From positions 6,543,651 through 6,607,650 of the forward strand of contig NC_087388.1 in the NCBI RefSeq assembly GCF_963675165.1: 64,000 nucleotides of DNA. Reading direction: 5' to 3'. The stretch comes from Halichondria panicea. Lineage: Eukaryota > Porifera > Demospongiae > Suberitida > Halichondriidae. The translations under genes and the position numbers were made by a program. The notes beneath the pieces are model-generated. The model had not been told where the DNA came from, did no database searches, and worked only from the letters and a program-made list of their open reading frames with translations. Of the stretch, positions 1 to 9,123 are shown piece by piece. Position 1 is the first letter of the stretch; the number at the start of each line of letters is the position of its first letter.

Positions 1-237
1 CTCTATTGCGTTGTTCCAGAAGGCTTTCACACTAGTCTGAAGCCAGAAGAGGCTCTCATCTACCTCTATGACAGTTGTATGGTCAGGATGTCTTAGCTTG
101 GATGTGTACAGGCTATGGGAAGTGTATGGTGCCTCAAACTGCTACTTGTGAAGACAGTCCGGCTATAGGACCATCGTAGACGTAGATGAGAGCCTCCAAA
201 CTAGCATTCAAGCCTTCTAGACCAACGCAATAGATGG
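1..237. repeat. Imperfect inverted repeat (hairpin-forming) at the window edge
   Basis: Positions 3-64 (ctattgcgttgttcc...) reappear in reverse complement at about 181-234 (...accaacgcaatag). The loop is about 115 bases. The arms match at most positions, including the shared blocks ctattgcgttg, agaaggct and aggctctcatctac. No open frame is present. This looks like a small non-autonomous palindromic element; the left boundary may lie outside the window. Confidence 0.7.
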
Positions 238-611
238 CATAAGCCACAGCTTCACGGAACTCAGTCATGGAGATAAAGTATTACGGAACATATTCTTAGT
301 AAACGGACTAATTTCCTGTGTAATTTACTAAGGTTTTACGTTCGTAGTACGATTACCCATATTCTGGGTAATTTGAAGCGCATGCGCACTATCACCCCTG
401 CAATAGGTACCAGGCCGTATTTTAATGCAGCCTAGAATCGAGGCTATGGTAAGACTAATGCATAATTTTTTTATATCCATACAGTTAGGAAGATATAGCA
501 CATTACATTTAAACCATGCAGCAGCATATGCAAACTAAGCCACTGCTGTGCTTAATTTGCAGCTTATACTTGTACGTTTGGGACAAAATTTAATAGTGAA
601 ATGCAAGATAT

Positions 612-840
612 ATACCGTATAGCGTGACATTTTCGAGGGGCTTAATTTTTGCTGATTGCGTGGGTTAGCAACCCTACACGAAAATTAAGTCCACGAAAAT
701 TGTTAGAATAATCTGCTATAACGTGCAAAGGCGTGGCTTCCGGTAAGCAGTCATTCCACAAACATTGTGCAACGAAATGCTTAAGTTTAGAGGCCTTTCC
801 ACGAAATATAAGTGCCTCGAAAACAACTCGCTATTGTATA
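612..840. mobile_element. MITE family A, copy 1
   Basis: The element begins ataccgtatagcg and ends in a degenerate reverse complement of it (tcgctattgtata). Its interior (cgaaaattaagtccacga; ggcgtggcttccggtaagca) is shared with the copies at 4324-4522, 7837-8035 and 41555-41794. It has no coding capacity. It abuts the pogo-like MITE that follows. Confidence 0.75.
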
Positions 841-1114
841 GAACCTTGATTATCCGGACACCTTGGTTCCAGAGGCAGGCCGGATAACTGTAGATAATCG
901 AATAGATAAACCACGCCTTGATCCACCCACTTTATTGATAAACAGCAGTGCTACATGGTTATCTGCACATGCGCAGAGGTTAAAGCAGGCCTGTCTCCAT
1001 AGTAACAGCTGCAATGCGCATGCGCATTTCAGGGACACGCCCATTTTCTGAATTTATTAAAAAAGAAACTTCCAAGCCGGATAATCGAGGTTCTGGATAA
1101 TCGAGGTTCTACTG
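838..1114. mobile_element. pogo/Tigger-like MITE, copy 1 (left end damaged)
   Basis: The body is nearly identical to the copies at 6247-6547 and 38874-39181 (accttgattatccggacacc; aaaccacgccttgatccacc; gataatcgaggttctactg). The left terminal cagta is missing where the element meets MITE A at about 838-840, so the junction is damaged or the two elements are nested. The right end is followed by ta. It lies about 190 bp upstream of the first EF-hand gene. Confidence 0.75.
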
Positions 1115-1218
1115 TATATGGTAATTGGCTGCCTCAAGTACAGGCCGCAAGAGTAAAACGCATTCGAGGCAATGCATTGTGCCTTTAATTTATTATTTTT
1201 ATTGAGCATGTGCAAAAA

Positions 1219-1303
1219 TGGGGGGCGTGGCTTTAGTGCATATTGCAGCAGAAAGATATACTGTAGATCTAGAACTGAGCAATTGAACCAGCACACGAGA
1301 AAG
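1219..1303 (+). promoter_or_regulatory. Upstream region of EF-hand gene 1 with CACCC/GGGCGTGGC box
   Basis: A gggggcgtggct motif lies about 80 bp before the start codon. Similar gtgggtgtggct boxes precede the other three array genes at about 2484, 4965 and 8478, each 70-130 bp before its ATG. The 5' leaders share cacacgagaaag immediately before ATG. The box matches the general class of KLF/SP-type CACCC elements (known class). Its function here is inferred from conservation between paralogues only. Confidence 0.45.
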
Positions 1304-1864
1304 ATGGCTTACACAGAGCAACAGAAAGCCTACCATCTTAGAAAGATGAGGACCAGAGCTGCAAGACTGGATATCAACAAAGATGGATTCATTTCACGTG
1401 AAGACTACGAAATCATGAGCAAGAGATTGTCTGAATACAGCAAACTAACTGAAGAGCAAGCTAAGAAAATCCACGATTCTTTACTAGCTGTAGCTGACAG
1501 TCAAAAGATCATTGGTGATACAAAATATTCAGTTGAAGTCTATGCTACAAAGGGCAGTCAAGGAATTCTCCAACAACCACGGGAAAGAAGTTTAGCCTTT
1601 TTGCATAATTCCCACAACGCTTTGTTTGATGGCATCGACACTAATGGTGACGGACACATTTCAGTTGAGGAGTTCAAGGTCTACTTGAAGGTGGTGGCCC
1701 TGGACATGTCAGAGGATGAAGCCAAGCATGCTTTTGAGGTCATCGATGCTAACAAGAACGGGGAAATCAGTCGAGAGGAATTTTTAGCAGCTGCTGAAAA
1801 TTTCTTCTTTGGTGTTGAAGAGACAGAGCTTGCTGCAGCATTCATGGGAAAGCTGGTGGACTAA
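1304..1864 (+). CDS. Coelenterazine-binding-protein-like EF-hand protein, array copy 1 (divergent centre)
   Basis: This is a single-exon gene of 186 residues. I chose the ATG at 1304 because all four paralogues start MAYTEQQKAYH there; the frame stays open upstream to 1172, but that part is not shared. EF-hand loops are at about 23-34 (DINKDGFISRED, Asp in position 12), 112-123 (DTNGDGHISVEE) and 148-159 (DANKNGEISREE); the second hand is degenerate. The N-terminal AYHLRKMRTR and the C-terminal GVEETELAAAF...LVD follow Renilla luciferin-binding protein, which holds coelenterazine and releases it on Ca2+ binding (family knowledge). Residues about 66-100 differ strongly from the other copies without changing length, so ligand binding may have changed. 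It could instead be a general sarcoplasmic-type Ca2+ buffer. The ligand is not demonstrable from sequence. Confidence 0.85.
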   Translation: MAYTEQQKAYHLRKMRTRAARLDINKDGFISREDYEIMSKRLSEYSKLTEEQAKKIHDSLLAVADSQKIIGDTKYSVEVYATKGSQGILQQPRERSLAFLHNSHNALFDGIDTNGDGHISVEEFKVYLKVVALDMSEDEAKHAFEVIDANKNGEISREEFLAAAENFFFGVEETELAAAFMGKLVD

Positions 1865-2613
1865 GTCATGCATTGATTGGACTGATTTTAAAATGGAATA
1901 CATGTAAAAAGTATAGAATCTGATGAAATGCAATAATAGAATGTTAATTATCATTTGGCTTCATCTGAGTGTGTACTGCCTATACAGTTATAGCCATACT
2001 TTTCTGTTACCTATATTTAAGACCTAACGCTATAGACTGAGCTACTATAATTATTGTTAATGTTTTCTTAGAAAATATTTCTTTATTGGAGTCAAATTAA
2101 AATGAATACATTCATGTAAAAACTAAGAAATGCAGTAACAGATTGTTAATCATTTGGCTTCATCCGAGCTAGTGTGTACTGCATTAGAGTTATAGCTGTT
2201 GTTTAAGACCAATGAAAGTTGACCTGCAATTACTCAACTAGACCGAGTTATGCATGTCCACTGATTAGCATTTCTTCTTAGAAAAGATTTCTTCCTTGGA
2301 GTTCATAATTATGTTTATATCTTATTTTAGGGAAGTTCCAGCTTGTAAATTAAACGAGGGAGCATGCAAGACTGACTATAACAGCTGCATGTATATATTC
2401 TGTCTAACATAACCTTGACAATTAGTGGACATGGAACATTGGGTTAGATACACACCGCAGATAATCAACAACTGCAACACGTGGTGGGTGTGGCTTCAAT
2501 CCGTATCTATATATACTTATTTGCATGCATAATTACATACACTAGCTATACATGCAGTAAAGCTGACACTGAGCGAGTTTAACCTAAAGCACACGAGAAA
2601 GCATACGAGAAAG
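1865..2613 (+). other. Spacer between EF-hand copies 1 and 2
   Basis: No gene is visible. A 3'-UTR-like segment after the stop (gcattgattggactgatttt ... catttggcttcatctgagtg) is repeated in altered form at about 2090-2260, suggesting an old local duplication of the gene end. A gtgggtgtggct box is at about 2484 and an atatatatac stretch at about 2508, roughly 100 bp before the next start codon. Confidence 0.5.
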
Positions 2614-3174
2614 ATGGCTTACACAGAGCAACAGAAAGCCTACCATCTTAGGAAGATGAGAACCAGAGCTGCAAGACTGGATATCAACAAAGATGGATTT
2701 ATTTCACGTGAAGACTACGAAATCATGAGCAAGAGATTGTCTGAATACAGCAAAGTAACTGAAGAGCAAGCTAAGAAAATCCGTGATTCTTTACTAGCTG
2801 TAGCTGACAGCATTAAGCTTACTGGTGATGCAAAGTATCCAGTTAAAGAATTTGCTGCCAACGTTAGCCTAGCTTTTCTTGGGAGTACACGAGAAAATAT
2901 GCGAACTGATTTGCATAATTCCCACAACGCTTTGTTTGATGTCATCGACACTAATGGTGACGGCCACGTTTCAGTGGAGGAGTTCAAGGTCTACTTGAAG
3001 GTGGTGGCCCCAGAGGTGACAGAGGATCAAGCCAAGCATGCTTTTAATGTTATTGATGCTGACAAGAACAAGGAAATCAGTCGAGAGGAGTTCTTGGCAG
3101 GTGCTGAAGATTTCTTCCTTGGTGTTGAAGAGACAGAGCTTGCTGCAGCATTCATGGGAAAGCTGGTGGACTAA
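2614..3174 (+). CDS. Coelenterazine-binding-protein-like EF-hand protein, array copy 2
   Basis: This intronless gene encodes 186 residues. It begins MAYTEQQKAYH, with a tandemly repeated acgagaaag leader just before the ATG. EF loop 1 (23-34) and loop 3 (112-123) are canonical or near-canonical. Loop 4 (148-159) reads DADKNKEISREE, with Lys replacing the usually invariant Gly at loop position 6, so Ca2+ affinity of this hand is probably reduced (inference). The second hand is degenerate, as in luciferin-binding proteins and sarcoplasmic Ca2+-binding proteins. The central segment (about 66-100) is nearly the same as in copy 4. Its predicted role is Ca2+-responsive binding of a small hydrophobic ligand such as coelenterazine, or Ca2+ buffering in the cytosol. 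Confidence 0.87.
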   Translation: MAYTEQQKAYHLRKMRTRAARLDINKDGFISREDYEIMSKRLSEYSKVTEEQAKKIRDSLLAVADSIKLTGDAKYPVKEFAANVSLAFLGSTRENMRTDLHNSHNALFDVIDTNGDGHVSVEEFKVYLKVVAPEVTEDQAKHAFNVIDADKNKEISREEFLAGAEDFFLGVEETELAAAFMGKLVD

Positions 3175-3682
3175 GTCATGCAATTGGACTAAACACTGTA
3201 TTATAGTGAAGTGGACTGAACAAACTCTGTATTACCGTAGTATAGCCCATGAAGTAAAGAAGCTATAGTAGCTGTAGAGATAATTAGCAGTAGCTATGCC
3301 ATTTGTGTGCATGCATGGGATTATTACAATTTAGTAATAACATCTCTGTTAACTTCCACTATTGATGGGGTTAGTTTAGTAATGTTTGAGATTGTTGTAT
3401 GCAGTGAAGTATCAAGTCAAAGACGACATACTAGACCATGTAACTGACATGCTCTTAGAAAAGCATTAGGCATGCATACAGCTGTCATAACAACGAGAAA
3501 GGAGTGCATGTAACCAGTTCCCCAGGCACAGATATGGTTAGTGGTGCTGACAAGGTTACCATGTTATGGCAAGAAACCAATGAAGTACATATGTGTTTTC
3601 CCATGCAAGAACAGTAATAAAGTACTGAGTGGATACAAGTGTTTTCCCAAGAACCATCATTGTGGTATTCAATCATCATCTG

Positions 3683-4050
3683 TTATTATGCCTCGGTGTG
3701 CATGCGCAAGCGAGGTATACGGTAGTGTGTTTGTGTGTGTGTGTGTGTGTGTAGACTGCTACAGCTGCTCAAGGATCAATGAAGTGCAAGTAAGAGTTTC
3801 TATAGGCTTCTTAGTCATGTTTTTTTGGATTTTAATTCGTGGATTTGCTTCGTTCTCGAGTTATGCCTATTTGGAATGCCATTGCAGCCTTTTCAGAAGA
3901 GTGCGTAGCCAAACTTGTTCACTAAGTGTTGCTACTCTATATACTTAGTAGTTAGCTCTGCACTAGAACGCTATATAGCTATTGGTAGCTGCAAGAGTGA
4001 GAAGAGAGCTGCAAGGCTCTGCTGATGCAGCCATTAATTCTAAACTTTTG
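3683..4050. repeat. Dispersed repeat family C, copy 1
   Basis: It starts around tatgcctcg...gcgaggtatacggta. A (GT)n run follows, then cttggattttaattcgtgga-type sequence. Related copies lie at about 7185-7590 (within the duplication) and 63204-63600 (divergent). No coding potential is seen. Confidence 0.65.
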
Positions 4051-4323
4051 ACATCGTTTTTTTAACAACAATCATGGTTGATCATTACCCACTCTTGAAG
4101 TTTCTGTTTCCCGGCGATTCTGCCTAGAGCATGCAGGTATTAATGCAAAAAAATGTATAAATAGTAGCTTTATGTTATGTAGCTTTGACACCTCCACCAA
4201 GGCACCCGCGGTGCTTTCATTAATTAAGTAAATATCTACACCAGGAAGAAACATACAAGCATAGGAATCAACATTATAGTGGGAAAGGGACACAGTTGTC
4301 TATTCACTGCGTGTATGTAAGGC

Positions 4324-4522
4324 ATACCGTATAGTGACAAGTTTTCGCGGGTTAGCAATCCTACACCAAAATTAATTCCATGAAAATTATTCATTATCTA
4401 CTATAACGTGCAAAGATTAAAGGCATGGATTCCGATAAGCAGCCAACTATGCAACGAAATGCTTTTAGAGGCCATTCCACAAAGTATAAGTGCCTCGAAA
4501 GTTTCGCGCTATATATACGGTA
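4324..4522. mobile_element. MITE family A, copy 2
   Basis: It is bounded by ataccgtatag and ctatatatacggta in inverted orientation, with the same interior as the 612 and 41555 copies. It lies inside the duplicated block, so it predates that duplication. Confidence 0.75.
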
Positions 4523-4584
4523 CATGTAATACATACGTGTCAACAATTTAAACTAGCATGGCATGCATTCATTCATGTGAAGGC

Positions 4585-4720
4585 TTGTGGACTATACGTA
4601 AGTCATGCAATTGGACTGATTTTTAATTAAAATGATTATTATAAATTAATGCAGTAACATATCAGTTGGCTTCGTCTGAGTGTGTGTACTGTCGCTATAC
4701 TTCTGTTGGCTATATTGACC
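4585..4720 (+). pseudogene. Relic 3' end of a deleted EF-hand array gene
   Basis: The stretch gcttgtggactatacgtaag followed by tcatgcaattggactgattt resembles the last codons, stop and 3' flank of the array genes (ctggtggactaagtcatgca...). The following attaaaatg...ggcttcgtctgagtgtgt matches the flank of copy 1. No upstream coding part remains. This is best read as the scar of a lost copy. Confidence 0.5.
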
Positions 4721-5047
4721 AATGAAAGGGAAAGTAAAATGCTATAAACCCAGTCATGCATGTCCACTAATTATCAATCAATGCATATTTCCTTCGTTTT
4801 TCAGAGTTGCTTGTATTATATGGTGTATTTTAGGGGAGGCTGCAATTTTTAAATGAAACAGGAAACCTGCAAACTGACTAACATGCAGCTGTACTCTATT
4901 ATCTAAGAATTAGTGTACACGGAAACATTGGGGTTAGAGTAATAACCACAGAACTGGAAATGTGGTGGGTGTGGCTACATGGGTGTGTCATACAGTATAC
5001 ACAGAAACTGTCACTGAGCAAGCTTTAACCTAAAGCACACGAGAAAG

Positions 5048-5608
5048 ATGGCTTACACAGAGCAACAGAAAGCCTACCATCTTAGGAAGATGAGGACCAG
5101 AGCTGCAAGACTGGATATCAACAAAGATGGATTCATTTCACGTGAAGACTATGAAATCATGAGCAAGAGATTGTCTGAATACAGCAAACTAACTGAAGAG
5201 CAAGCTAAGAAAATCCGTGATTCTGTTCTTGTTATAGCTGACGGCATAAAGCTCACTGGTGATACAAAGTATCCAGTTGAACAATTTGCTATGAAGATTA
5301 GTCAAGCTATTCTTGGGAATACAGGAGAAAATAATCGAACTGGTTTGCACGCTTCCCACAACGCTTTGTTTGATGTCATCGACACTAATGGTGATGGTCA
5401 CATTTCAGTGGAGGAGTTCAAGGTCTACTTGAAGGTGGTGGCCCCGGACGTGACAGAGGATCAAGATAAGCATGCTTTTGATGTTATCGATGCTGACAAG
5501 AACGGGGAAATCAGCCGAGAGGAATTCTTGGCAGCTGCTGAAGATTTCTTTATTGGTGTTGAAGAGACAGAGCTTGCTGCAGCATTCATGGGAAAGCTGG
5601 TGGACTAA
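5048..5608 (+). CDS. Coelenterazine-binding-protein-like EF-hand protein, array copy 3
   Basis: This intronless 186-residue gene has the common start MAYTEQQKAYH. EF loops are at about 23-34, 112-123 (DTNGDGHISVEE) and 148-159 (DADKNGEISREE), all with good Ca2+ ligands apart from Asp in place of Glu at position 12 of loop 1. The centre (about 60-101) is specific to this copy (VIADGIKLTGDTKYPVEQF), unlike copies 2 and 4. The C-terminal GVEETELAAAF...LVD is retained. It shares its upstream 1.6 kb with copy 4. Family role: Ca2+-dependent release of coelenterazine in Renilla. Whether this protein binds that ligand is untested. Confidence 0.87.
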   Translation: MAYTEQQKAYHLRKMRTRAARLDINKDGFISREDYEIMSKRLSEYSKLTEEQAKKIRDSVLVIADGIKLTGDTKYPVEQFAMKISQAILGNTGENNRTGLHASHNALFDVIDTNGDGHISVEEFKVYLKVVAPDVTEDQDKHAFDVIDADKNGEISREEFLAAAEDFFIGVEETELAAAFMGKLVD

Positions 5609-5899
5609 GTCAAGCAATTGGACTATAAACACTGTATTATAGTGAAGTGGACTGAACAAACTAACGCTGTATTAGCGTAATATAGCCCATGAAGTAAAGA
5701 AGCTATAGTAGCTGTAGAGATAATTAGCAGTAGCTATGCCATTTGTATGCATGAAATGTGACAATTTAGTAATAACATCTCTGTTAACTTCCACTATTAA
5801 TAGGGTTAGTTCGATATAGTGAATGTGAATGTTTGAGATTGTTGTATATGCAGTGAAGTATAAAGTCAAAGACGACATACTAGACCATGTAACTGACAT

Positions 5900-6951
5900 A
5901 GCCTCGATCCCAGGCCTTACTTTTTCTTGCTGTTGTCATTGTTCGTCCATAAATGACATAGTGAGGCAGCAAAGAAAGAAATGGGCGTACAGTTAAGAAA
6001 AAGTAAGGCCTGGTTTGGGAAATCGCGTGATCCACAAGGATTTTATGAACGTGGGCGATATGTAAGCCCACAATCGTGACGTAAGATATTCTCCCACGCA
6101 TTCAGAGTTAATAAGACTGTACTGAGACAACCACCAAGCTGTGCTGCAAGTCAGATCAGAGAACCAGTGTGGCCAGCTCTGGTGGCAGTAGCTACCTGCT
6201 ATATGATAATGATGACTAATCTATACTATCAGTAGACTATATAATACAGTAGAACCTCGATTATCCGGACACCTTGGTTCCAAAAGCAGGCCGGATAAGT
6301 GAATATGCCGGATAATCAAATAGATAAACCACGCCTTGATCCACCCACTTTATTGATAAACAGCAGTGCCACATAGTTGTATGCGCATATGCGCAGAAGA
6401 TAAGCAGGCATGTATCCATGGTAACAGCTGCAACGCGCATGCGCGTTTGAGGGACACGCCCATTTTCTGATCTGATAACAAGAAAACTGCCAAGCCGGAT
6501 AATCGAGGTTCCGGATAATGGAGGGCCGGATAATCGAGGTTCTACTGTAGCATGTAGAAAGACACAAGAAAAAGTGATAGTCTGATAGAATCTGAACACA
6601 TAACTAGTAGATCATCTAGCTAAGCTTAAGCATAAGGTATAGCTAGCTATAGTGCTTGCAAACTTCCAGTTCCAAGTCCATGTCCAGCTTGCATGCTGCA
6701 GGCAAAGTTTTATTAGTCATAGATCTCTGCGTGCATCGGCAGTCCAACATCTCTAGCTCAGCATGCCCACGCTCATTTTCACCCTTCTACCACCCTTCTA
6801 CCCTCACGCGACTTCCTGATACAGGCTCTCCTTTTTCCTAACTCTACGTCTATTTCTTTCTTTATTCCTCCAATTAATACCGTATTTTATCTCATTGAAC
6901 AGTATTTTGTGATAAAGAACGAAAAAGGAGTGTAGAGGCTGTAACTGACAT
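5900..6951. mobile_element. 1.04 kb insertion flanked by a 12-bp direct repeat
   Basis: The array spacers agree up to tgtaactgacat (5888-5899) and resume after a second tgtaactgacat (6940-6951). The extra sequence begins agcctcgatcc and ends gagtgtagaggct, giving a 6-bp terminal inverted match (agcctc). Inside are a palindrome (about 5908-6022: ccaggccttactttttctt and its reverse complement) and a pogo-like MITE at 6247-6547. No transposase gene is visible, so it is a non-autonomous or composite insertion. Confidence 0.6.
6247..6547. mobile_element. pogo/Tigger-like MITE, copy 2 (intact, TA target site)
   Basis: The 301-bp element begins cagtagaacctcgattatcc and ends in the inverted form (ggataatcgaggttctactg). 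It is flanked by ta on both sides (6245-6246 and 6548-6549). The terminal sequence and TA duplication are typical of pogo/Tigger-type non-autonomous elements (family knowledge). It lacks coding capacity. Confidence 0.85.
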
Positions 6952-7226
6952 GCTCTTAGAAAAGCATTAGGCATGCATACAGCTGTCATAACAACGAGAA
7001 AGGAGTGCATGTAACAAGTTCCCCAGGCACAGATATGGTTAGTGGTGCTGACAAGGTTACCATGTTATGGCAAGAAACCAATGAAGTACGTATGTGTTTT
7101 CCCAAGAACCGTAATGAAGTACTGAGTGGATACATGTGTTTTCCCAAGAACCATCATTGTGGTATTCAATTATCATCTGTTATTATACCTCGGTGCGCAT
7201 GCGCAAGCGAGCTAGGTATATACGGT

Positions 7227-7268
<42 letters not shown>

Positions 7269-8562
7269 TAGACTGCTACAGCTGCTCAAGGATCAATGAA
7301 GTGCAAGTAAGAGTTTCTATAGGCTTCTTAGTCATGTTTTCTTGGATTTTAATTCGTGGATTTGTTTCGTTCTCGAGTTATGCCTATTTGGAATGCCATG
7401 CATTGCAGCCTTTTCAGAAGAGTGCATAGCAAAACTTGTTCACCGAGTGTTGCTACTCTACTTAGTAGTTAGCTCTGCACTAGAACGCTATATAGCTATT
7501 GGTAGCTGCAAGAGTGAGAAGAGAGCTGCAAGGCTCTGCTGATGCAGCCATTAATTCTAAACTTTTGACATCGTTTTTTTTAACAACAATCATGGTTGAT
7601 CATTACCCACTCTTGAAGTTTCCGTTTCCCGGTTCTGCCTAGAGCATGCAGGTATTAATGCAAAAATGTATAAATAGTAGCTTTATGTTATGTAGCTTTG
7701 ACACCTCCACCAAGGCACCCGCGGTGCTTTCATTAATTAAGTAAATATCTACACCAGGAAGAAACATACAAGCATAGGAATCAACATTATAGTGGGAAAG
7801 GGACACAGTTGTCTATTCACTGCGTGTATGTAAGGCATACCGTATAGTGACAAGTTTTCGCGGGTTAGCAATCCTACACCAAAATTAATTCCATGAAAAT
7901 TATTCATTATCTACTATAACGTGCAAAGATTAAAGGCATGGATTCCGATAAGCAGCCAACTATGCAACGAAATGCTTTTAGAGGCCATTCCACAAAGTAT
8001 AAGTGCCTCGAAAGTTTCGCGCTATATATACGGTACATGTAATACATATGTGTCAACAATTTAAACTAGCATGGCATGCATTCATTCATGTGAAGGCTTG
8101 TGGACTATATGTAAGTCATGCAATTGGACTGATTTTTAATTAAAATGATTATTATAAATTAATGCAGTAACATATCAGTTGGCTTCGTCTGAGTGTGTGT
8201 ACTGTCGCTATACTTCTGTTGGCTATATTGACCAATGAAAGGGAAAGTAAAATGCTATAAACCCAGTCATGCATGTCCACTAATTATCAATCAATGCATA
8301 TTTTATTCGTTTTTCAGAGTTGCTTGTATTATATGGTGTATTTTAGGGGAGGCTGCAACTTTTAAATGAAACAGGAAACCTGCAAACTGACTAACATGCA
8401 GCTGTACTCTATTATCTAAGAATTAGTGGACACGGAAGCATTGGGGTTAGAGTAATAACCACAGAACTGGAAATGTGGTGGGTGTGGCTACATGGATGTG
8501 TCATACAGTATATACACAGAAACTGTCACTGAGCAAGCTTTAACCTAAAGCACACGAGAAAG
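6944..8562 (+). repeat. Segmental duplication block, copy 2 (upstream of EF-hand copy 4)
   Basis: It is nearly identical to 3436-5047. It contains repeat C (about 7185-7590), MITE A copy 3 (7837-8035), the relic gene end (about 8098-8240) and the gtgggtgtggct promoter box (about 8478). It has no functional gene of its own. Confidence 0.9.
7837..8035. mobile_element. MITE family A, copy 3
   Basis: This is the duplicated counterpart of the element at 4324-4522, with the same ends (ataccgtatag; tatatacggta). Confidence 0.75.
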
Positions 8563-9123
8563 ATGGCTTACACAGAGCAACAGAAAGCCTACCATTTTAG
8601 GAAGATGAGGACCAGAGCTGCAAGACTGGATATCAACAAAGATGGATTCATTTCACGTGAAGACTACGAAATCATGAGCAAGAGATTGTCTGAATACAGC
8701 AACTTAACTGAAGAGCAAGCTAAGAAAATCCGTGATTCTTTACTAGCTGTAGCTGACAGCATTAAGCTTACTGGTGATGCAAAGTATCCAGTTAAAGAAT
8801 TTGCTGCCAACGTTAGCCTAACTTTTCTTGGGAGTACACGAGAAAAGAATCGAACTGATTTGCATAATGTCCACAACGCTTTGTTTGATGTCATCGACAC
8901 TAATGGTGATGGTCACATTTCAGTGGAGGAGTTCAAGGTCTACTTGAAGGTGGTGGCCCCGGAGGTGACAGAGGATCAAGCCAAGCATGCTTTTGAGGTC
9001 ATCGATGCTAATAAGAATGGGGAAATCAGTCGAGAGGAATTCTTGGCAGGTGCTGAAGATTTCTTCCTTGGTGTTGAAGAGACAGAGCTTGCTGCAGCAT
9101 TTATGGGAAAGCTGGTGGACTAA
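8563..9123 (+). CDS. Coelenterazine-binding-protein-like EF-hand protein, array copy 4 (mosaic)
   Basis: This intronless 186-residue gene has EF loops at about 23-34, 112-123 (DTNGDGHISVEE) and 148-159 (DANKNGEISREE). Its 5' flank is nearly identical to that of copy 3. Its central coding part (about residues 60-100, SIKLTGDAKYPVKEFAANVS) is almost the same as copy 2, and its EF4 loop matches copy 1. This mosaic pattern suggests gene conversion or unequal crossing-over. Predicted function as for the other copies: a cytosolic Ca2+ sensor of the luciferin-binding-protein type. Confidence 0.87.
   Translation: MAYTEQQKAYHFRKMRTRAARLDINKDGFISREDYEIMSKRLSEYSNLTEEQAKKIRDSLLAVADSIKLTGDAKYPVKEFAANVSLTFLGSTREKNRTDLHNVHNALFDVIDTNGDGHISVEEFKVYLKVVAPEVTEDQAKHAFEVIDANKNGEISREEFLAGAEDFFLGVEETELAAAFMGKLVD

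Larger units (their letters stand above)
3436..5047 (+). repeat. Segmental duplication block, copy 1 (upstream of EF-hand copy 3)
   Basis: About 1.6 kb, from the sequence after taactgacatgctcttag to the ATG of copy 3, is nearly identical to 6944-8562 upstream of copy 4. Differences are scattered substitutions and small indels, for example in the (GT)n tract. The block contains repeat family C (about 3683-4050), a MITE A (4324-4522) and a relic EF-hand gene end (about 4585-4720). Confidence 0.9.

Noticed and set aside
1172-1303. 44-residue N-terminal extension of EF-hand copy 1
   Set aside because: It is open by chance and absent from the other three copies, whose shared start is MAYTEQQ at the equivalent of 1304.
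5189-5401. Antisense frames within the EF-hand genes
   Set aside because: These are shadows of strongly biased, duplicated coding sequence, present at the same places in several copies without independent support.
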